A DNA stretch of 64,000 bases, from contig LS997562.1 in NCBI GenBank assembly GCA_000469685.2, positions 44,458,869-44,522,868 of the forward strand. Reading direction: 5' to 3'. Shown here in pieces: positions 24,860-38,734 of this stretch (positions are counted from its first letter, which is position 1; each line of letters opens with the position of its first letter). This DNA comes from Haemonchus contortus (taxonomy: Eukaryota; Nematoda; Chromadorea; Rhabditida; Trichostrongylidae). The notes under the pieces were generated by a model. The model was not told the DNA's origin, made no database searches, and saw only the letters and a list, made by a program, of their open reading frames with translations. A program made the translations under genes and the position numbers.

Positions 24860-27800
24860 CTTGATAGCTTTTTTTCAGGAAACCTCTTGAAAACGTGATG
24901 GGCCTTGTGGTAATGCTAGATTAGGCTGAAAAGCACTTTTAGAAGGCAATCTCGGCCAGGAAAAGGCCAGGGAAATTGCCACAAATGCTTCCTTTCGGTT
25001 ATTCACCTTGGCAATTTCTAGGAAGGGCGTTTTCTCGTAAGAGGGAAAAAGTCGATAAACATTTTTCTGCTCATTGATTCTCATGGAAAGATTTGGGAAA
25101 AGGGCTGTCTATCAAAAATGCAAAGGGGGCAAATACGCTATTCTCTGTGTAGTACACATCTTTCACAACATAATGTCGGTCATCTGTCATGTCTGTCGGA
25201 AATAAATAAGAAAATCAAAATTTTCCAAATAAAATAAATCAGATCGTATCTATTCCGAATCCGTGATACTCGAGAATATTCCAATATGCTCATCTCTTGA
25301 ATTATCTTCAGAAGGTACTGTGAAACAAATTTAGCCCCCTCAAATGTCGTCCATTAATTTTTATACATAAAGTGTTAGAATTTTGATTTTTGATTCTCAT
25401 CGTCAGACACAGACTCCCTGAGAAGATAACAAATGTCCTGGCTGGGCAATTTTTGTTTTTTCTTGATTAGTTTTTCATTCTTCTATGTACTTTTCTTTGC
25501 ATTGCATTTGCATGACTTATGGGATCTATCCATATGAGTAGCTGGGCAACGGGAAGCCTCAAAAACCTTCGATCGTAATTGCTCTGGACTGAACCGATAG
25601 CTATGCGGGAGATTCAGGAACAATATAGGGACATCGAGCTTAAGAAATATGAAGGCAATTCAATGAGGCAATATTAGACTAGACGGACATACATCGAATT
25701 CGGCAAAGAGCCCCATGGGGCAAAGGGGATTTTCACTACTACTAGATGAATGGGAAGATTTTTGATGGTTAGATTGCATAATATCAAAATAGAGGGATTA
25801 AAACAAAACGAGTCTCAGAACCAAAAAAAATATGATTTTTACAATTTTTGCGATTCACCAATGCCCTTTCTTCACTGCTTTCTTCTATTCATAAGGGGGA
25901 CTGCACTTTTTGCTGAACAAAGTTTTGTGTAAGCGGAAGGCCCACTTTCGTGAGCTTTGAATACGGGTAAGCTTAGGAAAAAAAGTTGTAAAGTTTTTAT
26001 GAAAAAAAAGATCCGTTGAGCAAATACTAGGAACAAATCTATAACTTTTGTAGAAAAAATGAAAAGATTGATGGGTTACGAAAAGCTTCGAAAAGGTATT
26101 TGCAGAGGAATGAGGCAGTAGTCAGTAGGGGAACCGACCAGAGGCAGAAAAAAGAGCAAAGAAGAGGCAAAAAGCAACATGATAAGATTCCATGTAGTTG
26201 GGTTTTTTATAGAATGCGTCGTGCCACCGATCCCTATTCCAGTAGCACAGTATTATTTGAATCCAAGCTAGCTTTATACATGGTTCTTACCCACTTGCAT
26301 ATCGACGTCGTGGGCAAATCGAAGCGGTTACCCTTCCAGAAGGTTTGACACTAGAAGAAACCTATCTGAGTGAGAATAAACTTACTGATCTCCTAAATAC
26401 GACCACCCTTTAGTGCCTTAGACATAATTTCGAAGTTGTTCTGAGTGAAATGTTTTACATTTTTCATCGAACAGTTACTCTAATAGCGTTGTAGAACTCG
26501 TTTTTATCGAATGAGGCTGAGACAGAAATTGATTATGCATAGTAGAACTGTATCTCCTTGGAACTAGTTTTAGGTGGAGTTGTTCAGGGTAGGATGAACC
26601 TATGGATCTAGAGGGAAAGAGACGCTAAGCTGAACAGCAACTGGTCATCTACAGGTTACAAATTATTCAGCATTACGAATGCGGAACTTCTCCTTCCCCG
26701 ATCTCCTTTTCCCCTTTCCAGTGCAATTGGAAGTATCGATAAACAAGTACGCCCCCCCCCACCCTCATGTATGCTGCTTTCTCCTCTCTAATTCCAAGAT
26801 CAGGATTTTAGAGAGTTCCTCACAATTCTGGAATCGCCCAGCCTTCTATGACGGATTTTCCTAACTTTTTGGACTTCAATACCGATGAATCGGTGGGGCA
26901 CAGCTAGGTTGGAAGCACATCCTGGTTCACTCGCCTTGTCTAACTACCGCCTTTATGTAATCGTCTAGTGATTTTAAAGATCGTTTTTGAGAATAATTCA
27001 CTCTAAGCGGAGAACAACCGATCATTGCGTAGGGGGAACAAGGTGACGTTCTAGCATAGCATGTAATACAAACTAAGTGATTTAGAAAAAGATAAAAACA
27101 GATGGGCTTGTAGGGAGAACTTTCCGAAACATTTCGTTGTTGTCGTTGACATTGGGAATAATTAATTCTGTTAGTTGTAAAAAAGAACAAAAAGTTCTTG
27201 TCGAATCCGAAATTTTGCCCGCTTATTGTTCCAACAAAATCGACATTTGTACATTTGAAACAGGAAATTTAATAATTTCGGGGATCTTCAGGTCTGTCAT
27301 CAATCAAAGATGGCAAAAAACCTCTTTTTCAATCCAAAACAGGTATTTGTACAGTAAAACAACACCAAAGTTCATGTAGGTAATCAGAAAAGCGCATCAC
27401 ATGCAACTGAAATTACACAAATCTACAGCAACGATGTATTTGAAATTTCGAATAATATATTTATTTCTTTATTCAAATATTCACGAGAATTGTCCAAGCA
27501 TTGGCGATTCAGCACGTCAGTAGAGATAAATGGTGATTGCCTTACCTAGCGGTTAATAGAAATCAAAAAAAAAAAGGAATTTAAGTGAAAGGAGGGAAAA
27601 GAAATAAATTAAAGGAAAAGTGATACAATTACGAGTACGTTTGGTGCTTCTTGTCAATCTTTGACTTATTTCTCTCCTTGAAATTCAGAATTTCAATCAT
27701 TTGGTGATCATTTATTGATGATCTGTCTAGAACTTTGGTATTGATCCGATATATTGTGGCAATGCAGGCAAAGCATGAGGCATTGAAGAAGCGGGTCCAT

Positions 27801-28796
27801 AGAGCTTGATGTTTACCATATTTCAAGTCTCAATGCCCAATTTTTGTCACGATCGTTGTGAAAACATCATTTAAAAGGAATTTCAGTAGCAAATTCTATT
27901 AAAATACTTGTAAAACCATTCAAGGCCGCATTAGTACATTTTTTACGCTAGGCAGAATGGGCCTGTAAGTAGAGTTGAAGTTACTGTTTATTTCCGCTTT
28001 ACGATAATGGCGCTTGTTAGGAGCACACGGCGGAATGATAAGAATGTGTTTACAGAGGTAATAAGTGCGATTTCGAATTATAACGGCAACCATCCGAAGA
28101 CGCAAGGTTTTCAGTACTTCTATACAACGGCACAAGAGTCATGATTGAGCGATCAGAGTAATTTTGTCAATTAAATATTTCAAAAGGAACAGATCTGTCA
28201 TAGCACAGTGAATACCTGCTGAACGTAATTACCCTGCCCCTGCCTGTTGAGAAATTCGGGGTTCGGGATTCGGGAGATTTCCAAACTTTAATTTTTGTGA
28301 AACTCCGTTATAGTATAAGTTTGTCCAATGTTAGCTTTGAAAAGAAAACCCGTTCTTTCGTGATCACTTTTAGAATATTTGCGAATTCGAAAAATTGAGC
28401 GTCTAAATTTTGAATTATACGTTTACGCTTTCAAGGAGAAGATCCATGTATAAATGTAGGTCCTTTCATCAAGTTTACAGGCATAAAAACTAACATCAGT
28501 CATTAGGAATTGATGATTAGTTTTGAACATTTTCTCATGAGGCCCTAAATTAAATCGTCTGAAGTGCTCAAATTTTTCATCAAAATTCACTGAGATTTTG
28601 CAGAATACCCTTCAGATGATTGAGGTGGGTCATCCCCCCCCCCCACCCTTCACCTGAAAAGCTAGAAGCCCCACGATCGGGATGCCGTATTATCGATCCT
28701 CGACAGTCTTTGATAAATGTCTACGGTTTGCCAAAAAAGTTGTCCATTTACTTTAATCTACGAATGATAATCTCTCATTGATCATTATTCACTCAG
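24860..28796. other. Intergenic region, no gene recognised
   Basis: AT-rich sequence with short open frames only. C-runs occur near 26753 and 28636. No repeat pair or exon chain could be supported. Confidence 0.35.
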
Positions 28797-28977
28797 AAAC
28801 GCTTCATCACAATTCTGAATTGCTTGGAGGAGCCGTCTGATGTGCAGTTTCAGCGAGAAAAAGTGCAAATGTTTTTTGACGGACAAAAACTCATTCATAA
28901 ATTAAAACGAGAAGTTTTCACGAATTGGCACTCACCAGGTCTCATCACTAAACAGCTAATGGCATTAGAAGCATATG
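28797..28977 (+). CDS. Candidate isolated coding exon, unrecognised
   Basis: A 181-bp open stretch is bounded by an acceptor-like TTCACTCAG and a donor-like TATG-GTAATG. It encodes a charged, non-repetitive 60-residue segment beginning KRFITILNC and containing QMFFDGQKLIHKLKREVF. It reads more like protein than neighbouring open frames do. No partner exon, start or family could be identified, so it may be chance or a gene remnant. Confidence 0.2.
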
Positions 28978-31900
28978 GTAATGTGAATAGCGTCAAAATG
29001 AGGTTTAGAGTCCCCATTAGGACGAGTTAGTTGGCTGTAAGTTAGCGAATATGCAGCTAGAAGTAAGTTCCTAAGCCTACGAACAGAGTAGTAGTGTGCT
29101 GCTGTGGAACGACAGCGAAGAGGGAAGTGGGCGGGCACGGGGCGACGTCTTCTCGTTCATGTCCTCAGCAGCTTCATTCGGCACCGCCCCCCACCCCACC
29201 CTCCCCTTGCTAACAGCTAAACGGGAGGTAGCTAGGTGGCTGGTAGCTCGTGGAAACTCGCTGGTGACAAATAAACGACAAGAATAACGAACAAACACCA
29301 TACCGCACCGATGTTCGACGTGGCCGCGTTGACCTGATTGGTGTGCGGGTCGTCAGACGGCGGGTTATAGCCGTCATGGGGCGACAGGGCCCATTGAAAG
29401 TTATCCCCGCCAGGGTGTGAAGAATTAGTTAGCAGGTTGCAGAACGGATTGAAAGTGCTCGTTTCCCCATTATGTTCGCGATGGCTTAAAAAGGCAGAAT
29501 GATGGAGTTTTCTGTAATGGGGCTTCCTACATGATTAAGCATCGTCTCTATCCAACGATGGAGTTTTTCCCGGTTTTTTTTCTCTAGGCAGCTCCGTCCA
29601 TGGGCTTTTCATGTTGATTTTTTGCGCTTAGAATCAGGATTATGCATAATTTATATTTGGGACCATGTCGTTTCACCTTTCCTGGGTTATAAGAGCATTC
29701 CCATGGAAAGTTGGGCTTTCTGAACTTCACTGGCTTCATATGATTATCTAAGTAAGAATCGTCCATGTGATTGACAGTGCAAGCAGTGTTCACTGGTTAG
29801 AGATCAGGACCGGATCAGATTTGTGAACTGTTTCGAAATAGATTCGTCGACAGTCATTTGGTGGTAATTCAATCTCTATCGGAGAGCAAGGGGAAAGGAG
29901 GGGGTGTTCGAACGTTTGACTGCAATTTCCTATTTCAGCACCCATGCGATCACTCGGGGATCCGAGTAATAATACGTACCGTTCTTATCATTGGAATCTC
30001 GAACGAAACCTGGGCATTACCTGTTCTCGTTATCGTGAGAGGGCCCTTTTAGAACTTTCCATTCTAAGTCAAACAGTGCCAATTATCCAGTCTGGAGAGG
30101 TATCCGTGCTTCGAGATTATCACTAATTTGATTACCGATTGGTAGATTACCTGAGTCAGTGCAAGTTCATCGTAAGGGCGCATTCAATTGCCCTTAAGGT
30201 TTTAGAAGGGATGCAAGGCACACGTTACAAAAAATAAAACTTTCCCTACTCTTTTACTCTGAGGGTGATAGCGTGAATGTTTCTTTGAGTGACCCGTAAT
30301 CTAATTTTCGAAGATATGAATGCACTAATTAATTTAAGGCGACCACAATCCCCCACACTCGAAAAGGGAGGGGTTGCAATGGCTGGCCTTGAACGAACTC
30401 GATATGTCCTCTGAAAACGAGGCATTACAGAGGTTTTACAATCGAGGTTGCTAAGGGAAAAAAGAGAACATGGAAATCAGGCTGTCAACCCATCACGTTC
30501 GGTTTTTTCACACTCTCTGGCTCCGGTCGTAATTATTCCATGGCTCTGTGAATTTTTTTAGCATTAACCTTCGAAAAAATTCATATGAGCTTCGAATGAC
30601 AGCAGATTCTCTAATTAGCAAGAAAGTCTTTGAAACTTTCTAAAACATATTGATTAAATATAGCGGAACTCGGAAGAGATCTCCACAACGCCTTTGAGAA
30701 GGAATTATCGCAGAACGTCTTCTGTTTCTTTCTAATCCAAATTATTTCCACTCCACTTTCGATTCCACTTTAATTTTGTTAGCCATATTAATATTATTTG
30801 ATTATACAGTGACTTGTTTCTCTTCTCTCACCAGTGGGTGGCCCTGACAAAGAGAACTTCTGACACAAACTCACTGGATTTCCCGAAAATATGAGAAGGA
30901 AATCGGGCCAGGATCAAATCTAGGAGAATTCTGACTAACTCCACATTTTTCTAGAAATTTCAATTCCTCAATAAAATATTCCCACTTAACAGCAATTAAT
31001 ATAGAGCAGCCGTTTGGAGTGGGTAAGAGCCTGTTTTCGTTTGATACCGTTGGTTGCCGCCTATGTACATAGTAAGAATGTTATCATTACATTTGCTGTG
31101 TCATAATGACCTATGAACTGACCGACTCACGGTAAAAAACAAAAGTTGTCGATGCCATAGTACAAACAGTACGGTAGCGAATAAGGAGATCGAAACAGCC
31201 GGCTTAGCCCCCCTTTCACCATGATTGGCTCATGAATCTTTTGGTTCATGAGTTTGAAGTACGGAAAGTACGGAAAAGAAACCTCGATACTCTTCCTGGT
31301 TGACATTGGCTTGAATCAGCCGAGCGGTACAGAAGGAGCTTTGGAACTTAACAACCAAGTTGGTTAGAGAATTTGGTCACAATGTCCAGATGCACACATT
31401 CTGGAAGCAATGATAAAATAATGAATTCGCCAGCAGCCATCTCCGTGGGGTAAGCCGTGCCTAGGGTTTCTACTAATGCATTTGAAATGATGGATTGATT
31501 AGTGCTATCAACTATCGTGAATGCCTTTGAATAACAATATGGGCTGTGCATTGAAGATGCAGTTCACGACTTTTTTAGGGTACCTAGTTCAGAAGAATAA
31601 TGGAAGTGATAGCCCAGACTAGTGCAAAAAAAAGAGGGAAAACACGAAAATCGGGTGTATTCGCACAAGCTGTCCGAATGTGTGTGCCACTGCGTACAGA
31701 TGGCTACAGTATGCTGACAGCATCCTATCCTATCCTTGAAGATCAGAGGTTCATCCTTGGTAGGAATCGCGGAAACCTTTTTTATCGTGAACTGTGCCTT
31801 CAATCAAACTAAGTCGACAGTTCTTTAGACACTAATTCTGTTTCCAACCGGTCCTTTACCTGATTTGTGAGGGCGGGGTTGGATTAGTGAAGCCTCCGAT

Positions 31901-32607
31901 GGCGAAAGCGCAGCTGCATCCGAGGCTAGTAAGGGAAGGAAAATACTGTTGTCAGTTATTATTTCCTCACAATTATAAGCGCTTATCAAAAACAGAATGG
32001 CATGAGATACAATCTTCCGAGGAGGAAAGGAGCTTCACGGTCAGTATCTACTGCACATTGTGTTTATGTTTACTCTGGAAATCCCACAGCCTTTCTGGAA
32101 AAGTAGGGAAATTCTGGTTCAGTCGTGTGGAAATGTGGAAACTGACTGGAAAATCTGATTTTGTTCGTTTACACGATGATTGCTAGCTTCCAAATTCCAA
32201 GTAAAGTCTTTAGGACTCACTCGGTTGGCCGGTTGGGAAAAACAAACACCCGTTCGCATTCATACTGTTGTGGCACCCTGCTTGGTTAGAACAAACGGAA
32301 GAAAAACGGCTGAAAATCTTTTGATAGTAGCTGTTACAGTCATTCGGAGTAATTCTTTCCAAATTTCTGAGCATTTAACTTATTTTGGAATAGAGAGCAA
32401 ACCTCATGTTATTTACAGTCGGGATTCGTTTTCATTTTGTCGCGATCGTGGAGATATAGGAGGAGTTCAAAGAACTTGTAAACCTGCCGACAGCTAGCTG
32501 AGAAAGACGACTGGAGTGTGAAGGTCTGACTCGGTCAATTATCGATGATCAAGACAGCGAAAGACGGGCTTTTCGCACCAACACCCCCTTCAAAAGCTCA
32601 CCCCCCC

Positions 32608-32650
32608 CTTATTCATTTGCTACAAGTCCTTTATTCATTTGCTACAAGTA
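32608..32650. repeat. Two-copy tandem duplication
   Basis: TTATTCATTTGCTACAAGT occurs twice, separated by three bases. It is a recent local duplication. Confidence 0.85.
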
Positions 32651-32999
32651 AATGGCCGGAGCTTCTCGATCTCCTTTTCCTTTCTTCGTGATTTGCTTTG
32701 TCTCCTTGTCTCCTTGTTTGGACCTTTTTCGTAAACAAGAGTGCCTCCCTCCGTCCCCCCCCCCCCTAAAATTTATCGCTGTATTTTATTATAGCTTGTG
32801 AATTGAGTATATAAATTGAAGACAAATCATAATCATCCCATGCGAAGGCAGAGGCGTTGTATCCGTGACCACTACTTCCTGCGGGTCTTATTCATCGGAG
32901 CTAAACCGGTGACATTCTGATACTTGTTCAGGCATTTTTATTTAGGTTTGATTCTTCAATTATACCACTCAATAGATACAGCGTCGTAATGTGATAATG

Positions 33000-33002
33000 A
33001 AG

Positions 33003-33037
<35 letters not shown>

Positions 33038-33039
33038 GC
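33000..33039. repeat. (AAAT)n microsatellite
   Basis: About nine to ten perfect tandem copies of the tetranucleotide AAAT. A simple repeat with no associated gene. Confidence 0.95.
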
Positions 33040-35938
33040 ATAGGCATGAGACTGGGTGAGCAAAGGGACTACAGCATGTACAGATTTCTCGCTATTCCGT
33101 AAGATTATACCTAGACGCACATCTGAACGACTCCACAGTCTTGAACGTGTGCCTGACGATGATTATCACTGATTGCTCGTGCCCGGTTGCTGGTATATAT
33201 GTAGAAAGCTTTCATGACGGGACAGCCCATTGAGACCGCGAGCATTCCGAGAGACTCAAACAATAGTACAAATGTTGTCCTTCCATCACAGTTGTCCCAT
33301 TTGGATCACATCCCGTACAGTTCCCGAATCTTCCCTTGAACAACTGAAATGAGGCCAGTCAGAACGAGCGGATTTGTTTCGGATTTCGTCACTCGGGAGT
33401 GCCAAATCAGCGGCTCACGTTGCCAACAAAGAACGCCGAGAAATTGGCTTCGACCGAGTCTCGCACTTATCGCATTACCAATTGCGCCGAAAATCGTCGT
33501 GTCGTCGCCAAAGGCGTCGTCGTTGCAGGCTGGCCAGCGATTAAATCGCAAGTCGTATAGCTGCTAGTCACTGATTCGATTAAGTTGGAACAAGAAGAAC
33601 TGTGGAGGGAGATGGTAAAGTGCTGTTCTGCCAGCCAGGGAGACAGTAGTCAAACATAGCACTCGTCAAATGCGTCAATACTCAGTAATCTGTACCCCTT
33701 CATATTCAAGGTACTATTTCAGAGTTCTCTCGAAAATGCGTTCGCTCTATCAGTCTCGATGAAGGTTGGTCTCAGTTGGATGGTGCCAGGAGGTCTTTCT
33801 TCCATTTCTCGGAGTTGAGCTCACCGGGATATTTAGTAATACCGAGTAAGGAGCGAGAAGTAATCACAATGTTGATTTTCCCGTCCTTCTTTGCGTTCCA
33901 ACAACTCATCGTGTAATCGATTTCCTGTTCTGTTTGATCAAGCTCTCTTCTGCAGTGACCGATCGCGATACGTGTCTTCGTCCTCTATAGGAAGCGCTTA
34001 TTATTTGATTATCAAACATACTAGACGGCTGCACAGCGCTACCCGAAGACAATAGCGGCCGGACAGATTGAGGGAGGGGACGACCTCACCAGTAACATGT
34101 ACATCCGATTATTAGTAGGGTGAACTAAATCCCAGACCACCAGAGGCAGTCCCGAGGGAACAGAGACGCAGAGTTGGTAATCTGAGACGTTGAGTAACAG
34201 AGCTTTTGGCCAGACCGACGGCATTCCTGCTTCTGACCATCATCGGCCCTGGGCCCTGGAAACCTGGGAATTTGAAGAGACGAATTTCGTAGGCAATTTT
34301 TGGCGATGGCCTGGCTTTGTTGGACGAGTAGTGGCCGTCAAAGGCTCTATGGCCGGTTATGAATGGCTGGGATTACGTGCTCTGCTTATTTGGACGGTCG
34401 TCAGCGTTTCACGGCCGTCTGAAAAACCAAATACTTGGGCCTGGGAGCTAGCCACTGCACTGCTGAATGACCTCACGACCACGACGGCGCTCCGATTCAA
34501 TTGTTCAGCCCGCTTACTCGTCGTCGTCCAGCCCTGCGTGTAAGTGTGATCGGGCGACCAAAGGTGACGCCGCCGCATTTGAGACAATGAGGATTTTCGG
34601 GATAAAAAACTGGGGATGATATGAACTTTTGGTGCATAAGTGATTTGTGACCCTTGAAAGAGTGGTAAAGTAGCTGTGATGGGTGCAAGTAAGAAGTAAA
34701 ATGTGTAAAAGAACTGACATGACAAGGCTGACTCCAGGTGATAGGGGGAGAATGAGCTGGTGACTTTCTAAAAAAAACTATCTGGAAGAATATGATTTTG
34801 AATCGAGACTGGTTTCTCGAAGTCCGGGGCCTTTCCACTTTATATCTGCTTTTTGTACTTTTTATCTTCCCTCAAGTCCTCCCCATTTCTGCAAATTCTT
34901 CGCCATATGGCTGAGAAAACAGTCTATCAAGGGCAAAATCGAAGTTTAGCTATTCATAGTTCACATGGGCAGGGGTGTGCAACTTTGGTTCTAGATACAC
35001 TTAGTTGGAGGTCTCTTCGTCCTCCATATTTCTGACATCTGATCGTCAGACTCAACTGAACCAGTATCGTTTCTATAAACTAAAACTTCTTCAAAAATTG
35101 TACATTTCGAAATAGCAGTGAAAAGTATCAGTAAAAATCAGTACCAGTATAAAATACGCTCAAAAAGTATTACTAGTGACATATCTTTACCATTTTCATT
35201 TTTGGAACACTGAAGACAATTCTGGAAGAGGATGAATGAAAGGCGAGCAGGCTTACAGGCAAGGAGAAGAGAAGTGAAAGTGGTGGGAGAAGGGTAAGTG
35301 CACAGGATAGTGGTGAAGTCGCGGTAGTAGACTAATTAAGCACAGATGTATATGTCTGAAGAAGAAGAATGAGCAGGTAGGAGCACTGGTGCTGTATTCG
35401 CGTCAGCATAGGAGTTCTGGTAGAGGTCGTAGAAATACTCAAGCGACGTCACGCTCATACGGTGGCAAACCCCATCCAGAGTGTTTTTTTACTGCTTCCT
35501 TTACCTAAAATCTCTGCTAACCAGTCCTCCTGCAACTAACCATTGATATCATTTTGATTTTTACAAGTTGTCTTGCCATTTTGAGATGCTTTGATGCAAT
35601 CAAGTTTTGGAATGAACAGCCAGTACGAGCTCAGCCAAATCTGTCAGAGAGATGTCAGCATTTGCCAATTAATTGGTGTGACCCCACGACGATTGAAGGG
35701 AGTGTTAGGAGATCCCGCATTTAGTACCAAGCTTAATTCGAAAGCATTTTCGATGGAAAAATCTGAATAAAGACTTTTTCATCATTTCAGATAGAGTAAA
35801 ATGTAAACCATACTGCTGGCACCTCCAAAACAATGAATAGCAGGGTAATTTGAAAGTTAGATGAGTTCCAAAAAGTTTTTATCAGCATGAACATAAATAC
35901 GGTCGTTTTCGGTTTCAAAGGGGTATTTGCAAAACGTT

Positions 35939-36020
35939 CGCAGCGAGCAGGGTTCGAACCTACGCGGGCAATGCCCATTGGATTTCAAGTCCAACTCCTT
36001 AACCACTCGGACATCGCTGC
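35939..36020 (-). tRNA. tRNA-Ser (UGA)
   Basis: The 82-nt minus-strand sequence folds fully. The acceptor stem GCAGCGA pairs with TCGCTGC, followed by discriminator G as in eukaryotic serine tRNAs. The A-box region reads GTCCGAGTGGTTAAGGAG. The anticodon stem TTGGA/TCCAA closes the loop CTTGAAA with anticodon TGA (positions 35985-35987). There is a long variable arm, characteristic of class II tRNAs. The T-arm holds GGTTCGAACCC. No intron. It decodes UCA and is transcribed by RNA polymerase III from internal boxes. Confidence 0.97.
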
Positions 36021-38721
36021 TCCGTGGGTGGTCACGTTCGAAATGCCTATGAACAGACGCCTAATCAAACGAAGACCAGCCACGGTGTAAAATCAACCTG
36101 TGATAAAAAAGGAGCGATGATTAGATCGGCGAGATGTTATTCGGTCAAGAGTGCGCCATGTATTGACTTCCGCTTCGATTTGCAGAAACATTAGAAGCAT
36201 TTTTCGTGTGGACTACACAAGAAGTGTTTGTCCTTTGTTGAAATTACTGTTCGTTCATTCGAAATTTAGCCCTCACCATTCGAGGATTTGAGGCTGCTGG
36301 AGCATCAGTATTTCAGTGAACTCAAGTGCCTTTCTTGGTTACCGCTCTGAAATTATGGGTACTCTGGACAGACTTCGATTTAATAATATGAAAACTTATC
36401 ATAGCACGAAGCAGTATATATTGGTCAGACATCAATAGGACCAATTTGTTAACCCTGTTGTTACAATATATTGTTGAATTAGAGGGTTCATTTTTCAAAA
36501 CCACACAGTAGCCTAGCTTCGACCACAACATTTACAGTTCGTGAGGTTAACTTTGTGTGAAACTTAAGCAAGAAAATCGTTTTTTACAAAAATTCACAAT
36601 GAATTTCAAACTTGACAGCCTCAAAAACAAAAGACACTGTCAGAATCTGACTATTGTAGAACAACAGGAAGAGCAGAGAAATGGCAAGAAATTGATCTGT
36701 TTATGATGAATACGTGATACGTTTCGATCAACGGGGAGGATTGAAATTCACTTGAATGGATCGAATCGGATCTGCGGTAAGCCGTGGCAACTGTATTTCC
36801 TTTTTTGTTTCTAATGGAAAACTTGAAATTAGTTTTCTCAGAAGAAAAGAAAATTTTTCCTTTTCTCTTTTTCCATTTCTTATGCCGGGAGGCTCCTAAT
36901 CAATATATCTTGTTACTGGAAATAATATTTATTTGATTGCTTGTTGCCTGGAGATCTCACTGGGCTCTACTCAATGGCAATGCGACGCACCTGCTCCCAA
37001 AGCATGGACGAGACTTGATCTTTCATCGCCAACGTGATACCTCAAGTTGTAACTCAACGACCTCAGCGATTTTTTGCTTTTCACGCCCTCTTCCACGAGC
37101 GAAACCAGTTTTCTGTCCCTCCCTCGTAAACCACAACCAGCAAACAATCGAGGTAGCAACCGAGCTAATTCTGTTGATCGTTTACTGTTGCCTAGTGATG
37201 ACTGCTCGCCCTTATAGGGCACATTTCTCCGACCTTTGACTTGTTTTCGGAGCTCAGCACTGTGACTTGAGATGTCTCTCTTTGCTAAGTAGCATGTGGC
37301 GATAATCATATGCAATGTGAATCTTAGTCTCCAGACCTATAGCCTGAGACCTCTGCCCCATTGGACTATCTGTCTGTTTAGCTCATACCCTTTTTCTGTG
37401 AAAATTAACCTTTGAACCTATTAGTTTGAGCTTCGGTCACAAGTAGTTAGCCCTATAAGTGAGGGTCCGCAGTTCTACAACCTCAATTCTTAGTCGGTGT
37501 AGGGTTAAGTCAACGGTTACAAAAGCCTCTTCTCATTCCTACGAGTCAAGAAACTCGGACCTGTTGACGTAGCCCCGGTGCTTTTGTTCAACTCTAGCCC
37601 ACCCAGTGTCCGTACCTGCTGCTCTTTTCACTGATCTGCGACGTTGAACAGATCAGTAAGAGGGGTTACATTCTAACTCAACAGTAAATGTAGTCAGCTG
37701 CTATACACCAGCGACTAACATACTGCTTCCGAACGCCTGACTTCTCGTCCGAACACCTTTGTCCTCATAATCTCGTTCGATCTTTACAAGAATTATTTCA
37801 AAAAATGCCCTGCATTTCAAGATTTCTGCCATTTTCCCGTTGCCTTCGCCACCAGTCAACCTAATGGACGAACATATTCCTGTTGTATCACGGCCTGTGC
37901 TATTGAAAGGTCTAGTCAACACAAAGCGAAAAGAAACATAAATGTGAAGGTTTCTGAGTGAAAGAAGTCGGAGGATTGGTTTGGCGTATTCCATCCAGAT
38001 GACCTTGAACGGTTCAGTGTTGATGACCGTCTTGCTCAAGAATATCTTCTTTACCCCACTGAACCTATATGGACGTTTTCTACGACCCAGACATTCATCG
38101 AACGCTGAAGGAATTAAGGTGAACAAATGAGAACCGTCGGCATTGCTGATTATCTGGGGGGTGTAATCGGCGTTCTGTTAACGTTTACCTGATAATGGTT
38201 CTGATTAGACGAGACGACGGGATACTCCTTGCCTGTTGTTCTCTGAAGAAATAGTGTTGTAGTATTACTCGTTTCCAGAGAACTGTTTTCTGAGGGAAAA
38301 CGTTACGAATTTTGGATGGTCACCTTCATTTCTCTGCGCCTTGAATGCTTCAATGACACCCTTGATTTTCTTTCTCTCGTCTTCTCTCTTGTCTTTTTTC
38401 TGTGTGTCAGCTCGTGTGAACTGATAAATGGGGTAGCTTCAAAGAAGTTGAAGATGATTATGACTTAAAAAGTTGTAAAACAAATAGCATTTTGACTTCG
38501 AATTTATATAGCATCGGCTGAGCAGTATTTTTTCAATTAGCGTTGTAGATAAGAGTATGATTTTGTTCTTTTCGGCACTATTGTTCGCATATTTATCCGA
38601 TATTTAAAAAATTCACAGGCCCCTTCATATTTTATGAAGAAACTTGAGGCCCAAGTTAGGCTAGTCGGCTTGCCGATGAGAAAATACCTCTGAAAGAACT
38701 TACTTTGAAACCACTTTTTGG
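36021..38721. other. Intergenic region between tRNA and amidase gene
   Basis: No gene supported. A 141-codon minus-strand open frame at 37701-38126 lacks any recognised motif, signal peptide or splice partner. It may derive from an old mobile element. Confidence 0.35.
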
Positions 38722-38731
38722 TCATTTGCAG
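38722..38731 (+). promoter_or_regulatory. Candidate spliced-leader acceptor of the amidase gene
   Basis: TCATTTGCAG ends three bases before the ATG at 38735. Such a short leader is typical of trans-spliced nematode mRNAs. It supports the choice of start and argues against missing upstream coding exons. Confidence 0.6.
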
Positions 38732-38734
38732 AGA

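Larger units (their letters stand above)
29040..35938. other. Intergenic region with microsatellites, no gene recognised
   Basis: No supported gene. Features seen are a (TAAA/AAAT)n tract at about 33000-33039, a tandem duplication TTATTCATTTGCTACAAGT at about 32608 and 32630, and C-runs near 32605 and 32756. A block at about 31768-31801, ending TCGTGAACTGTGCCTTCAA, resembles 51275-51310 (TCGTGAACAGTGCCTTTAA), so both belong to a dispersed repeat. Open frames at 33.3-33.57 and 34.19-34.54 kb were examined and not called. Confidence 0.35.

Noticed and set aside
33306..33551. 81-codon minus-strand open frame as an exon
   Set aside because: It has plausible protein-like composition, but an acceptor-like TTTCAG lies inside it and no partner exon or homology was recognised.
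37701..38126. 141-codon minus-strand open frame as a gene
   Set aside because: No signal peptide, motif or splice context. The length alone is compatible with chance or an old transposon.
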